A DNA stretch of 64,000 nt from Verrucomicrobiaceae bacterium (GTDB lineage: Bacteria; Verrucomicrobiota; Verrucomicrobiia; Verrucomicrobiales; Verrucomicrobiaceae), in contig JAEUHK010000047.1 in assembly GCA_016795465.1 (NCBI GenBank), forward strand, positions 36,000 to 99,999, written 5' to 3'. Under the pieces are notes generated by a model, which searched no databases, was not told the DNA's origin, and was given only the letters and a program-made list of their open reading frames with translations. The position numbers and the translations under genes were made by a program. This document shows positions 38,501 through 45,577 of this stretch, piece by piece. How positions within the stretch are numbered: the stretch's first letter is position 1; every line of letters begins with the position of its first letter.

Positions 38501-41365
38501 CGCCGAAAGGCGAGACAATGAACCATTCAACTGTACTGAGCCTTCATTGATCGTGGTGGTTCCCGTTTGAGCATTGGTGCCAAAGAACACCAGTTTTCCA
38601 GCGCCGTTCTTCGTCAGTCCTGCCGTCGTGGTACTGGCGATGTTCACCGGCAGGCCGGCCGCCCCGATGTTTAGCACATCACTGGCACCATCCACGCGGA
38701 TGGCCATGTTCACCCCTGCCGCGCTGCCCACGATCGTTCGTGCCGTGGCGCTGTTGCTCTGAATTGTGGCCGTTCCGCCGGATTGCAGAATGGCTCCCAG
38801 ATTCACCGTCAGGTTACCGGAAAGCGTGAGCGTCTGGCTGCCTGTCTTAAGCGAGGAAATCGTCGCAGCGGCACTCGTGAAACTGCCGGTGAGCAAATTG
38901 TGGCTGCTCGCCGTTAGTGCCGAGGCGGCATTCACAAAGCCTGTCGTCGTCCCATACACCGGCGTGAACACATTAGCGGAACCATCGATGGCGGCAAAAT
39001 CCGCCCCGTTGATGTAAAGATGGCCGCGGAAATTGGCCGTGCCGGGAAGGTCGGTCGCAGTCGTCGCCGCCTGACCTGTGAGTGTCACCACGCCACCGCT
39101 GGCACCCGTGGTCACAAAATTCACGCTCGATGCCCCCGTTGTCGCGCCCAAGGAGGTGAAGACCAAGTTGGTGGCCGAGGGGGTAACCGAATGAGCCGTC
39201 AATTTCACCGTTGCCGCGCCTGCGGTCGGCGTCAGCGCACCGAGCGTCTCCGTGGTGGCCGCACCGGAAAAACCAACAAACTCCAGCGTGCCCCCCGCCG
39301 TTCCTGCCCCAGTGTTCGCATTGAACACGACGGTGTTTCCGGCCGCCTCCCCAAGCACAGTGGAGGTGCCCGCCGCGTTGGCTTTCAACCTCAACGTTCC
39401 ATTCGAGATGGTCGTCGAACCTGTGTAGGTATTCGTGCCCGAAAGGGCCCACATGTTGGGTCCGGTCTTGACAAGTGAGGTGGCAGCAGTGCTGTCGGGG
39501 ATCGCTGCCGAAACGATATTTTCCACTGTGCTGGAACTCGACCCGGCAAGTGTCAACGACTTGGCCCCCGCTCCTGTCGCCGTGAGGCCGCCGATGATCA
39601 CCGGGTTGGCACCCGCGTGGTTGGCATTGATTGTCGCACCGCCGGTCGTGCCAGCCAAATTGATTGCCTTCGCAGCCGCCAGCGTCAATCCGGCCGCTGT
39701 CGCCGCCGTGGCGGTGCCAATCGTCAATGTTCCCGCCGTCCCACCAGTGCCTATGTTGATCACCCCGGGGGTCGTGGAGGCAGAATGCATGTTCACCGAG
39801 CGGAAGTCCGTGATTTGCACGGTCCCGCCGTTCACATTCAGATTGCCATCCAAAGTCGCTCCTGTGCTGGTGATCTGCAGTGTCCCGGTTCCCGTCTTCG
39901 TCAGACTGTGGTCGATGCCAGTAGTGCCGTTGGCGGCAGTCACATTCCCTGTGATCGTCGTGTTGCCATTCCCCGCGATTGTCATCGTGCGACTGCCAGT
40001 CGAGTCCGAGTTGCTCCAAAACGCGCCCGTGAAGGTCAGCGTGCCGCCCGCCAGATTGTTCGTGAAGGTCGAGTTGGCGTTCCCGCCCTGCACCGGAGCC
40101 GCGCCAATGGTCACGTTGTAGCCATTTCTCACATTGAACGTGGCGTTGAAGTTCTCTTCAAATGCCCACTGGCCCAGGGTCAGCGTTCCGCCCGTCACCG
40201 TGCTGCCAAGCCCATGATCCACATAGAACGTCGAGTTGTTGCGCTGGTAAACATTCGCAGCGGCCGGGGTCGCCCCGGATTGAACAGACGGAGCGTCCAT
40301 CATCACCTCCAAAATACCGCCGTTCATGTCAATAACGCCTCCCGTGCCTGTGGACGTCCGGGTACCCAGCACGATGGGCGCGGTCAGACGCACCGAACTC
40401 TGCGTCCCGGTGGCGCTGGAACTCATACGCAACTGGCCGCTGAAGCCGCTCATGCTGCTGGGATTCAAAAGCAAGGTGCCAGCCCCGTTCTTCTCGAGGG
40501 TGCCCGTGCCCGTCACCACCCCGGTGATGGCGTAACCTCCTGCTCCAGCCACTTGGGAGGCACCTCCCAAGATCGACACTGTCGTTCCTGCCGTCCCTGC
40601 CACATCCAACCCGCTTGCAAAGGTCAACAAGCCCGAATTCGACACCACACGCGTGTTGGGCGGCGAGGTCCCCACCGCCATGCTGACCAGGCCGGTGAGC
40701 GTATTCGTGCCCACCGAGTTCAAAGCTGCGCTTCGGTCCGCGATCGGCCCGTAGCCTGACAAGGACAGGTCGCGGGAAAGTGTCACTCCGGAGCTGTAGC
40801 CCCCCTCCAGAACCAAAGCACCGCCGCCGAAACCACGCGTGGGCGAACCATTGACGATGATCGTGGAGGTGTCCGCGCCCAGCGCCGCAGCATTACCAAT
40901 GATCAGGGACCCGTTGCTGATCGTGGTGATGCCTGTGTAGGTGTTCGCGCCTGTCAGACGCAGCGAACCACCACCCGTTTTCACCAGCCCTGCCGAGCCA
41001 GCCAGAATCGAATCCACGCGGGCAACCACCCCCATGTCCACCCGCACTCCACCGCTGGTGAGGGTCAAATCACCACCCGTGAGCGTATAGGCGTTCTTGA
41101 TGCTCAGCGAGTTCGCCAAGCTGCCAGCGCCCAAGGTGATCGTGGGACCTCCCGCAGGAATCGTGAAGGGAAGAATGACATTGTCTCCACTTCCAGGAAT
41201 CGCCGAGGTCCAATTGGACGCATCACTCCAAAGCAGGGTGGAATTGGAATTCGTCCAGGTTTGATCGGCAGCAAAGACCCTTGGCATCGTCCCAAAAGGG
41301 ATCAAAACAAGAGCTGTGACGCTTCCGACAAAGCGCGTCCAAGGCGTGAGCTTGGTATTCTTCAT
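29555..41365 (-). CDS. Giant exported beta-strand-repeat protein with PEP-CTERM sorting signal
   Basis: A 3,936-residue protein, start ATG 41365. The signal peptide is about 33 residues (ending PRVFAADQ). The body is Gly/Thr/Ser/Ala/Asn-rich, and I saw no cysteine on reading through. It carries many autotransporter-associated beta-strand repeats (TIGR02601-like) of the form 'GTGTLTLSNSNTYTGSTSL'; I counted at least 16 recognisable 'NTYTG-x-TT' units. Two copies of a different module occur at nt 36130-36318 and 34700-34920. The protein ends 'VPEPTRALLLMLGLLGIGMRRRRKVA' (split here as Pro-Glu-Pro, hydrophobic helix, Arg cluster), a PEP-CTERM signal. There is no C-terminal outer-membrane barrel, so it is not a type V autotransporter. 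It is probably a surface or matrix fibre processed by an exosortase encoded elsewhere. Confidence 0.9.
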   Translation of the reverse strand: MKNTKLTPWTRFVGSVTALVLIPFGTMPRVFAADQTWTNSNSTLLWSDASNWTSAIPGSGDNVILPFTIPAGGPTITLGAGSLANSLSIKNAYTLTGGDLTLTSGGVRVDMGVVARVDSILAGSAGLVKTGGGSLRLTGANTYTGITTISNGSLIIGNAAALGADTSTIIVNGSPTRGFGGGALVLEGGYSSGVTLSRDLSLSGYGPIADRSAALNSVGTNTLTGLVSMAVGTSPPNTRVVSNSGLLTFASGLDVAGTAGTTVSILGGASQVAGAGGYAITGVVTGTGTLEKNGAGTLLLNPSSMSGFSGQLRMSSSATGTQSSVRLTAPIVLGTRTSTGTGGVIDMNGGILEVMMDAPSVQSGATPAAANVYQRNNSTFYVDHGLGSTVTGGTLTLGQWAFEENFNATFNVRNGYNVTIGAAPVQGGNANSTFTNNLAGGTLTFTGAFWSNSDSTGSRTMTIAGNGNTTITGNVTAANGTTGIDHSLTKTGTGTLQITSTGATLDGNLNVNGGTVQITDFRSVNMHSASTTPGVINIGTGGTAGTLTIGTATAATAAGLTLAAAKAINLAGTTGGATINANHAGANPVIIGGLTATGAGAKSLTLAGSSSSTVENIVSAAIPDSTAATSLVKTGPNMWALSGTNTYTGSTTISNGTLRLKANAAGTSTVLGEAAGNTVVFNANTGAGTAGGTLEFVGFSGAATTETLGALTPTAGAATVKLTAHSVTPSATNLVFTSLGATTGASSVNFVTTGASGGVVTLTGQAATTATDLPGTANFRGHLYINGADFAAIDGSANVFTPVYGTTTGFVNAASALTASSHNLLTGSFTSAAATISSLKTGSQTLTLSGNLTVNLGAILQSGGTATIQSNSATARTIVGSAAGVNMAIRVDGASDVLNIGAAGLPVNIASTTTAGLTKNGAGKLVFFGTNAQTGTTTINEGSVQLNGSLSRLSATSASLVMRQGTTLEFNGTPDANAVVANLDGAGTITNLNATAVTMTISGSSNAFNGVIQDGTGVINLTKGGTTGTATLSGLNTYTGVTTIAGSTGLISTPNIANIGVASGIGRGNTGANAASLVFSATSTGGLNYTGTLPASTDRLFTLNSGTAGGGGQIANSSGTNAPLTFTNTGAIAFGPGATVAQTITFGGASTADNVFAPQITDNGALATALNKTGAGIWVLANTANSFTGITTIGAGTTGGGVLQAVDGSTLPANSPLLLGAGTTGGGQFQSSGNFTRNLVATPAAGTGTITLGATTATTAGVGFSAAGGKLVVAFGGVGTETALTWGSGGFMGSGTSTAVFLLNNAISTSEVEVRNPINLNGAVRTIQVDDNANTGADFATFTGVLSGTGTSGVNKAGSGILQLFGANTYTGVTSVPGGTLTVTSLGNSTSPGASSVGDSTAGNTTAGAVTLGNASTTAGILEYVGVGETSDRMIRLNTTTATNQIHASGSGALILTNVDNTMTNGVKTLALRGNSTAGNTISGVLTNANAGADALSVLVDGGATWILSGANTYTGNTTVSAGALGLGNDAAAGSGTLVLSNGNIFASGGDRTIANAVTLSNNTTPAFIGDYSIAFTGAFNNASSANNTALTNNIAAGKTLTLGTVANTAITATRALTINGTGDTIITGGVTTTANFNLNLAYSGTGSLTLGGVSDINGGSMTFSSGTLKVGDNEAIPHGAAANTLTTAASSASTTVTVGSTAGLVVGQVFTGGTAGATVVSIDGPTTFTASAAQTLAAGAQLLFDPKGGNVTFNPATGVSATFDLNGKSETINGFTATSQGTTIIDNTSASATSLTLGANDQAVTIGGGGGVYQIQNTGGGALSLAKTGTGTANIAATLTYSGSTTVSNGTLNLNGSIASPVLNVSSTGTLKLLQGVTTPGNLTSVTVAAASGAAFTGGTLSFANGVGTPFDNLTTLNLGAGTGTTYLELDAGDTGTDTLTLLNPNVAVTANAINFLIKDIDLSNTTTYNLLVAPGGGLSGGTYSFSLAGYTGGNLSVSDTAVSLTTGTLITSDVYWNGGATSTAWNTIVTGTPDLTNFSSDSAGLLTEATLPGKGQKVYFVADNITGGAALSTTLEQSFKINALEFRPSTVSTNTPRAVTIAPGAVSSNQLNVSPSANTDGINLAANASPLVTISAPVVAGASQTWNTADAVSLTTGATTASSAVVTVASTTGLRPGMTITGTNIPAGTTILSVDSASQVTLSANATATATSQSFYAAQQLNVSGALTGTGNINKTGAGKVVLSTAATGYSGTYTASGGVTELTNVNALSGVAATPGAGAPVSIGSGGTFYYNNATTGTISNNITLNGGTLSAGGNTQNYSGSVNVAASSTILMRDSANATTSASGRSINLVGAISGTAAITLDSVDTASAGNQVNNTLSINNASSTWSGPLNLTRGTALFTNVAGGGNATPYVGYDGIVNFNQFGRVIYRNIDGGSLTRTAALNYAASAVGELNVDNLGALASNYTVTQSGAVNLNSGSIVRLFLSDAASNLELTGGVVLNGNASISVAGGDADSLVSINTTGISGSGNLAINDEAGTWGTTSTRLAINAASTFTGNTTLNEGILILGHKDALSTGSFSNTGAASLQAGVDLSAGGSGPVANNVQLNNTLTIAGSNNLTLSGTFSATGGDSNRTLTNSLTAGTLVISGGVNLGASGNTAARNLTVNGIGNTEISGAIIDNTAFANTLVKSGTGTLTLSNSNTYTGSTSLDQGTLAYTAANTMTGALNFGSANTIATTGTLDLSAASATFGSFVAQTDTTSANSLNIGSGQTLTITGNVTLGTARSAVTNTLLTATGGGSLVVQNATTPPTSFVVGGTTTAAAVGNKATVDLSGLSNLTVALNTTSGVFRVNPSNANNVNDRYSVLILPSTGAGTTTITTNSLNVGDSAQNNNSAGQINQLKLGTGVNTLNANTVNIGTGSRDIGSITFNSGTGSVVLRAADGTSRAAFNMGTGGATTGVSGAQGNTFDVTGHNADLLLDAVNIGTQNRNSDLSNTFSFDTGTLDMTSLTMSTKGTNGSTTTSTLNIGGGTVLSGAWTLATATGAGSAIATANLTGGTVTLSGNINRGTDAVGGGTATGTVNLDGSTLNMSGNNIGSATNQVVFNAKSGGLSNLNELNGGGTLTKTTAGVLTMSGTNSYTGLTDIQAGEVKAGSTTGLSGSSIYSVAASSILSLNGFSSNVGGLSGAGTVQNASATAASLILGANNGSPSVSGVIIQDGTGGGALSLIKKGTGTATISGTNTFSGKTIIESGSISVATVDAATTAQPLGTNAALDLGVAATSSGTLIYTGAAGTLGKDINVLGNGSDTIQNSGSGLLTLSGTLTKDGTTLNLNGGASGINVTGTIVGTSASSDLIIAGGVVTLSNANTYNGPTILNAGTLNINNANAISAGAFTINGGTIDNTSGSAITLATNNPLNINADFTFGGTNNLSLGTGAVTLTANRTVTLNAGTLTIGGSIAGAFNLTGTGPGTLLLSGASTYTGTTTVQGGSTFNVGGNGSLGDISSGTIVSSGAALVLNNVNYTDAEPLTITGTGTGGAGALVGGGTSSFAGPITLGGNATIGSGGGTFTLGGQIDKTGTVLTLGGGGTFNINGAIVGNTGSPNSDLTVDATTVNLNSANTYNGPTYIQNAGVLNANAANALPTANGRTAIIMNNVAGNTLNLASSQSIASLTGGANDAVTLGANSLTVGAASGSTIYAGTLSGTGGSLVKDLASTLTLDQAASYTGGTTVNGGTLNVRNTTGSATGTGDVTVGASGTLSGTGSIAPDANASIYINGSFVVGDSTAGSPAASTFGLSTSGTGSTVMGAGSSMSFDLFSNVGDNSAIASAADYVGLTGSLDLTAASTLILTNPNNLTTFALGDKWKLFSFTTGSIVGSFTSINDTALNLATGLYGSFTTDAGGGYYVITNVPEPTRALLLMLGLLGIGMRRRRKVA

Positions 41366-41385
41366 GGTTGGTTGTGGCTGGTTCC

Positions 41386-41422
41386 GCCACGGCAACGTGG
41401 CAGTCCTATTTTCTCAAATAGG
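41386..41422 (-). promoter_or_regulatory. Leader hairpins before the giant gene
   Basis: Two perfect small stems, GCCACG/CGTGGC (41386-41401, four-base loop) and CCTATTT/AAATAGG (41405-41422, four-base loop), lie 21-57 bases upstream of the start codon and would be in the 5' leader of the mRNA. They may affect stability or translation of this very long message. No promoter box was confidently assigned in the 270-base gap. Confidence 0.4.
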
Positions 41423-41635
41423 CGTGAAGGTTTATTCAAAATGAAAGTTTTCCGCCACAAAAAAGTGCTGCCCGGGCCTTCTTAGTTATTCACAATCAAC
41501 GGATTTCCCTCTTGAGCCACCGCCAAGCTCCCAGCAAAAAAACTTCTCCGCGCGAGGCCACCACGGAATCTGAAACGACGGCAAAATGAGAAAATTGAGC
41601 CAGCGAACCCGCTTCCCGCGCGTTTATGCCCCGAC

Positions 41636-43090
41636 ATGCACGACCTCGATCCCAGCCTCCCGAAGCACCTCGTCCGCCGCGATTTCCTCAAGAAGCTCGC
41701 CGCAGCCTCCACCGCTGCGTGGATGACTGGCGAGCCGCGGGCGATTTGGGCCAAAACAGGCGAAAAAGTCACCCATCCACCTGCGAAGGCCGATGCGTGC
41801 ATTCTTCTGTGGATGGCAGGCGGCATGGCCGCGCCGGACACGTTTGATCCGAAAGGCTACCTGCCCTTCGAAAAGGGTCTCGAAGTCAAAAAGATGCTCT
41901 CGACCTTCCCCGCGATCGACACCGCGGTCGATGGCATCAAAATCTGCCAGGGCCTCGAAAACATCGCGAAGGTCATGGACCGTGCGACTTTGATCCGCAG
42001 CGCCGTGCAGCCGGATCTCGGCAGCATTTTGCACTCGCGGCATCAGTATCACTGGCACACCGGCTACGTGCCGCCGCAAACCGTCGCCTGCCCACACATC
42101 GGCTCGTGGATGGCCAAGGTGCTCGGCCCGCGCAATCCCGTGATGCCCGCCTTCATCAACATCGGCCAGCGACTCGAAGGCGTGGGCGAAAGCGAGGAGC
42201 TCAAGGCCTTCACCACCGCCGGATTTTTCGGCAGCGAGTTCGGCCCGATGAATCTCCCCTTCCCCGAGGACGCCGCGCAGTCCGTGAAGCCACCGAAGGG
42301 CATGGACGCGAACCGTTTCGCCAATCGCGACCGCCTTTTCCGCAAACTCGTCGATCAAAGTCCGCAGCGTGACTTCATGAGCGACTACCAGCAGCAGTCC
42401 ATGCTCCGCAGCATGGACAACGCCTACCGCCTGCTCAGCGCGAAGGAGCGCGAGGCCTTCGACATCACACTCGAGCCCGAGGAGAACCGCAAAAAATACG
42501 ACACAGGCCGCTTTGGCCGCGGCTGCCTGCTCGCACGCCGACTCGTCGAGGCCGGCGCACGCTTCGTCGAAGTCACCACCGAATATGTGCCCTTCCTCTA
42601 TTGGGACACGCACAAGAGCGGTCACGACACCGTGGACGGCCTGCACAAGGAAATCGACGCGCCCATCGCCCAACTCGTGCTCGACCTCGAAAAGAAAGGC
42701 CTGCTCGACCGTACGCTCATCGTCATCGCCAGCGAATTCAGCCGCGATGCGCTCATCGAGGGCAAACCCGGCTCCAACGCCGCGGACCAGGCCACTTTCA
42801 AAGTCGAAAAAATCCAGGAAGCGCAGCACTACGGCCTGCATCGCCACTTCACCGGCGGCACCAGCGTCGTCATGTTCGGCGGCGGCGTGAAAAAAGGTTA
42901 CCTCTACGGCGAAACCGCCGACGAACGCCCGCTCATCGCCACCAAGAACCCCGTCAGCGTCATGGACCTGCACGCCACCATCATGACCGCCATGGGCATC
43001 AGCCCGAAGACCGAGTTCGAGATCGAAGGCCGCCCCTTCTACGTGACTGAGGACGGCAAAGGGAAGCCAGTGACGGACATTTTCGCCTGA
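41636..43090 (+). CDS. DUF1501 family protein, unpaired
   Basis: A 484-residue DUF1501 protein with a short twin-arginine-type leader ('HLVRRDFLKKLAAASTAAW'). Family blocks include 'ADACILLWMAGGMAAPDTFDP', 'SRHQYHWHTGYVPPQTVACPHIGSW', 'RRLVEAGARFVEVTTEYVPF' and 'TLIVIASEFSRDALIEG', and the end 'MDLHATIMTAMGI' is typical. Unlike the copy at 3049, no PSCyt/DUF1553 gene is adjacent within the window, so this is a stand-alone member. It is divergent from the giant gene, with 270 bases between them. Confidence 0.88.
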   Translation: MHDLDPSLPKHLVRRDFLKKLAAASTAAWMTGEPRAIWAKTGEKVTHPPAKADACILLWMAGGMAAPDTFDPKGYLPFEKGLEVKKMLSTFPAIDTAVDGIKICQGLENIAKVMDRATLIRSAVQPDLGSILHSRHQYHWHTGYVPPQTVACPHIGSWMAKVLGPRNPVMPAFINIGQRLEGVGESEELKAFTTAGFFGSEFGPMNLPFPEDAAQSVKPPKGMDANRFANRDRLFRKLVDQSPQRDFMSDYQQQSMLRSMDNAYRLLSAKEREAFDITLEPEENRKKYDTGRFGRGCLLARRLVEAGARFVEVTTEYVPFLYWDTHKSGHDTVDGLHKEIDAPIAQLVLDLEKKGLLDRTLIVIASEFSRDALIEGKPGSNAADQATFKVEKIQEAQHYGLHRHFTGGTSVVMFGGGVKKGYLYGETADERPLIATKNPVSVMDLHATIMTAMGISPKTEFEIEGRPFYVTEDGKGKPVTDIFA

Positions 43091-43436
43091 CGTGGCCGTA
43101 CTCGAGAAAAGTAGCCTTCTTCTCCGCACGACGTGTCTGCCCCCTGCCGCGGCATTTCGATGAATTTGGGCATGGGAAAGGGAGATTTTGGAGCCGCCAT
43201 CTGTGGGCGCAGGAGGACTGGAATCAATGACGAATGCCGGATGAGGCGTCAGCAAAGCAGCCATCTTGCTCCGCAAGATGAGCCGAGGGCGGTTCGGCGA
43301 TCCCACGCGTGCGAAAGCTCTCGATGAGCGGAGGCAATGGAGGCGCTGGGCTCCTCTCGCGGAGCGAGGGGGCTACTTTGCTTCGCAGTTGAGCAAGCTG
43401 GCTTGAAATTCGGCGCGAAAGTGGGTGGTTCGGTGG
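43091..43436. other. Intergenic region dominated by a palindromic repeat
   Basis: No gene is recognised in these 346 bases. About 133 bases (43251-43383) form a nested palindrome, described separately. Short open frames here continue into neighbouring genes and look like shadows. Confidence 0.6.
43251..43383. repeat. Nested palindromic repeat
   Basis: Outer arms 43251-43262 (AGCAAAGCAGCC) and 43371-43382 pair at 11 of 12 positions. Inside are a perfect hairpin CATCTTG/CAAGATG (43262-43280) and a second, imperfect one at about 43351-43371. The architecture is similar to the element inside the APH-fold kinase gene, although the sequence differs. Confidence 0.6.
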
Positions 43437-44060
43437 ATGAAAACCGCCTTCAGCCTGATTGCGCCCCTGTCCGTTCTGGTTTCATGCCAGTCTGTCCCTC
43501 CGGCCGCTTTCTTTGGCGATGTGCGTCAGGTTCCAGCCGCTGATTTTCGACGTAGCATCAGCTTCCCCAAGCACCAGTTTTTCCCTCATGTGCTGATCGG
43601 GAGCAGTTTTGAGGCTTTCACGATTCGCGTGCCCAGTGGGGTGCGGCGCATCGAAATCCCTGAGGACACCGACTGGCGGGTGGGTTCCGGGAATGAGGTG
43701 GTCGGGATCATCAAAAAGAATCTGGGCTGGGCAGGACACCCCGCTGATGAAAAAGACGGCAAGACGATTTATCAGGAGCGGGAGATTCTGGGAGTGGCGG
43801 CCCGTGTTCGTGGAAGAACGCTGCAAATCGCGTCCTTCGGAGAATGGCATTCGTTTGAAGGTGGCTGCTTCAACCAGTTCGTTCTGACTGTCCCCCCGGG
43901 AGTCCAGGTCTTGGAGCATCCTAGACCGGACAACTACCTTGCCGAGAGCATGGTCAAGGAAGGCTGGTTGATCGTTCCGACGCGACCTTCCTCGCAGAAA
44001 GATTTCGCGATGATTGCGGGGAAAGAGGCCTCGCAACCTCCCTTCGCCGATGATGAGTGA
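43437..44060 (+). CDS. Small lipoprotein of unknown function
   Basis: A 207-residue protein starting at ATG 43437. The N-terminus 'MKTAFSLIAPLSVLVSCQS' is a lipoprotein signal with the lipobox LVSC, so it should be anchored in a membrane by a lipidated Cys19. The rest has beta-rich character ('FTIRVPSGVRRIEIPEDTDW', 'EREILGVAARVRGRTLQIASFGEW') without a family I recognise. It is convergent with the sulfatase gene, five bases away. Confidence 0.65.
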   Translation: MKTAFSLIAPLSVLVSCQSVPPAAFFGDVRQVPAADFRRSISFPKHQFFPHVLIGSSFEAFTIRVPSGVRRIEIPEDTDWRVGSGNEVVGIIKKNLGWAGHPADEKDGKTIYQEREILGVAARVRGRTLQIASFGEWHSFEGGCFNQFVLTVPPGVQVLEHPRPDNYLAESMVKEGWLIVPTRPSSQKDFAMIAGKEASQPPFADDE

Positions 44061-44065
44061 GGCAG

Positions 44066-45487
44066 CTATCGCTTCAACAGCGGCGTCGGATTCTCGACGT
44101 GACCGGCGTCGCGTTGCTCTGTGCCGCGGGTTTCGCCGTCGCCGAGGGTTTGGCGGGCGGTTTGGGCGTAGTTGAGGAGGCGCTGGACGATGTCGGGATG
44201 GGCGGCGGAGGACTCGTGTTGCTCGGCGAGGTCGGTTTGGACGTTGTAGAGGGCGAGTGGTTGTGGAGCGGGTTTTTTGGCGGCTTTGCCGAGGCCGGTT
44301 TTGCCGTCGAGCGGGAGGTAGAGCTTCCAATCGCCTTCACGGACGGCCTGGAGCTGGGTGACGTTGTAGTAATAGAAGCCGGTGCCGTCGTAGGACGAGC
44401 GGGCGTCGCTTTCGCCGAAGAGCAGCGGGCGGATGTCGTGGCCGTCGATGGGTTTTTGCGGTGGTTTGGCTCCGGTGATGGCGGCGATGGTGGGGAGGAG
44501 GTCCATCATGGTGCAAAGCTGGGCGCAGGTGGTGCCGGCGGGCACTTTGCCGGGCCAGCGGGCGATGCAGGGCATGCGCTGGCCGCCTTCTCTGGTGCTG
44601 TAACCCATGCCTTTGTAGGGCGCGTTGCTGCCCTGCGGTGGGTTGCGGTTCACGGCGCCGTTGTCGTTGGTCCAGATGACGAGGGTGTTGTCGTCGAGGT
44701 GGTTGTTTTTGAGGGCTTGAAGGATCTGTCCTGCGGACCAGTCGAGCTCTTCAATGGAGTCGCCGTAGAGGCCGTTGGCGGATTTGCCGCGGAAGTCGGG
44801 GCCGGGATAGCATTCTTTGCGGCTGCCAGGACCGGCTTCAGGGAAATAGAGGAAGAAGGGCTTCTCGCGATGCGCGGCGATGAATTTCACGGCGGCCTCG
44901 GTGAGGCGTTTGGTGAGGGTTTCGGCTGCGACGGGGGCTTCGATGACGGTTTCGTCCTGCATGAGCGGGAGCGGAGGCCAGTTCTTCTCGGGGAATTTGT
45001 CGTGGACCATGTCCTCGCTGTAGGGAATGCCGAAGTAGTGATCGAAGCCGTTGCGAGTGGGCAGGAAGTCCGGCTGGTCGCCGAGATGCCATTTGCCGAA
45101 GCAGGCGGTGGCGTAGCCGTTTTGCTTCAAAAGCTCGGCCATCGTCTCCTCGCCGGGATGGATGCCGCGCGTGGCCACCGGTTGCAAAACGGCCGCGCCG
45201 ATGGCGCTGATGTGCAGGCCGATGCGGCGCGGGTAGCAACCGGTCATCAAGGCCGCGCGACTCGGTGTACACACACCGCTGGCGGAGTAGAAGCTGGTGA
45301 ACTTCCGTCCCTCCGCCGCCATGCGATCGAGATTCGGCGTGCGATGCTTCGTCTGCGGATTGAAGCAGGCGATGTCGCCGTTGCCGAGGTTGTCGCACAG
45401 GATGACGATGACATTTGGACGCGGCTCCGCCGCAAATGACGAAACCAGAATGAGGAATGAGGAAAGGAGGATCGTTCCAAGTTTCAT
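44066..45487 (-). CDS. Secreted sulfatase
   Basis: A 473-residue type I sulfatase with a signal peptide (MKLGTILLSSFLILVSSFAAEP); longer upstream frames are not protein-like. The formylglycine motif is 'SGVCTPSRAALMTGCYPRR' (Cys73). Calcium ligands begin in 'VIVILCDNLGNGD', where the second Asp of the usual DD pair is replaced by Asn. 'LVIWTNDNGAVNRNPPQG' is the other metal strand, and 'ATACFGKWHLGDQPDFLPTRNGFDHYFG' is the conserved Lys/His region. The signal sequence closely resembles that of the sulfatase at 9333-10802. It probably acts on sulfated glycans. Confidence 0.9.
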   Translation of the reverse strand: MKLGTILLSSFLILVSSFAAEPRPNVIVILCDNLGNGDIACFNPQTKHRTPNLDRMAAEGRKFTSFYSASGVCTPSRAALMTGCYPRRIGLHISAIGAAVLQPVATRGIHPGEETMAELLKQNGYATACFGKWHLGDQPDFLPTRNGFDHYFGIPYSEDMVHDKFPEKNWPPLPLMQDETVIEAPVAAETLTKRLTEAAVKFIAAHREKPFFLYFPEAGPGSRKECYPGPDFRGKSANGLYGDSIEELDWSAGQILQALKNNHLDDNTLVIWTNDNGAVNRNPPQGSNAPYKGMGYSTREGGQRMPCIARWPGKVPAGTTCAQLCTMMDLLPTIAAITGAKPPQKPIDGHDIRPLLFGESDARSSYDGTGFYYYNVTQLQAVREGDWKLYLPLDGKTGLGKAAKKPAPQPLALYNVQTDLAEQHESSAAHPDIVQRLLNYAQTARQTLGDGETRGTEQRDAGHVENPTPLLKR

Positions 45488-45577
45488 GCGTGGAGGCAAA
45501 ACGCGGCCTCGTGGTGAAACTTGTGCTCTAAAGGATGAACACCTTGCGCTTGGTGCGCTGCCTGCGAGACTGGCCTT

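Noticed and set aside
32064..40759. Long plus-strand open frames (up to about 380 codons) opposite the giant gene.
   Set aside because: They mirror the low-complexity, GC-biased codons of the giant gene, lack domain patterns and start or stop arbitrarily. The minus-strand frame has a signal peptide, repeats and a sorting signal.
29555..41365. Classification of the giant protein as a type V autotransporter.
   Set aside because: The repeats are named for autotransporters, but the C-terminus is a PEP-CTERM signal and no barrel domain is present.
29555..41365. Repeated nucleotide blocks in the giant gene as a CRISPR or satellite array.
   Set aside because: The repetition follows degenerate protein repeats of variable spacing, with no uniform repeats or spacers.
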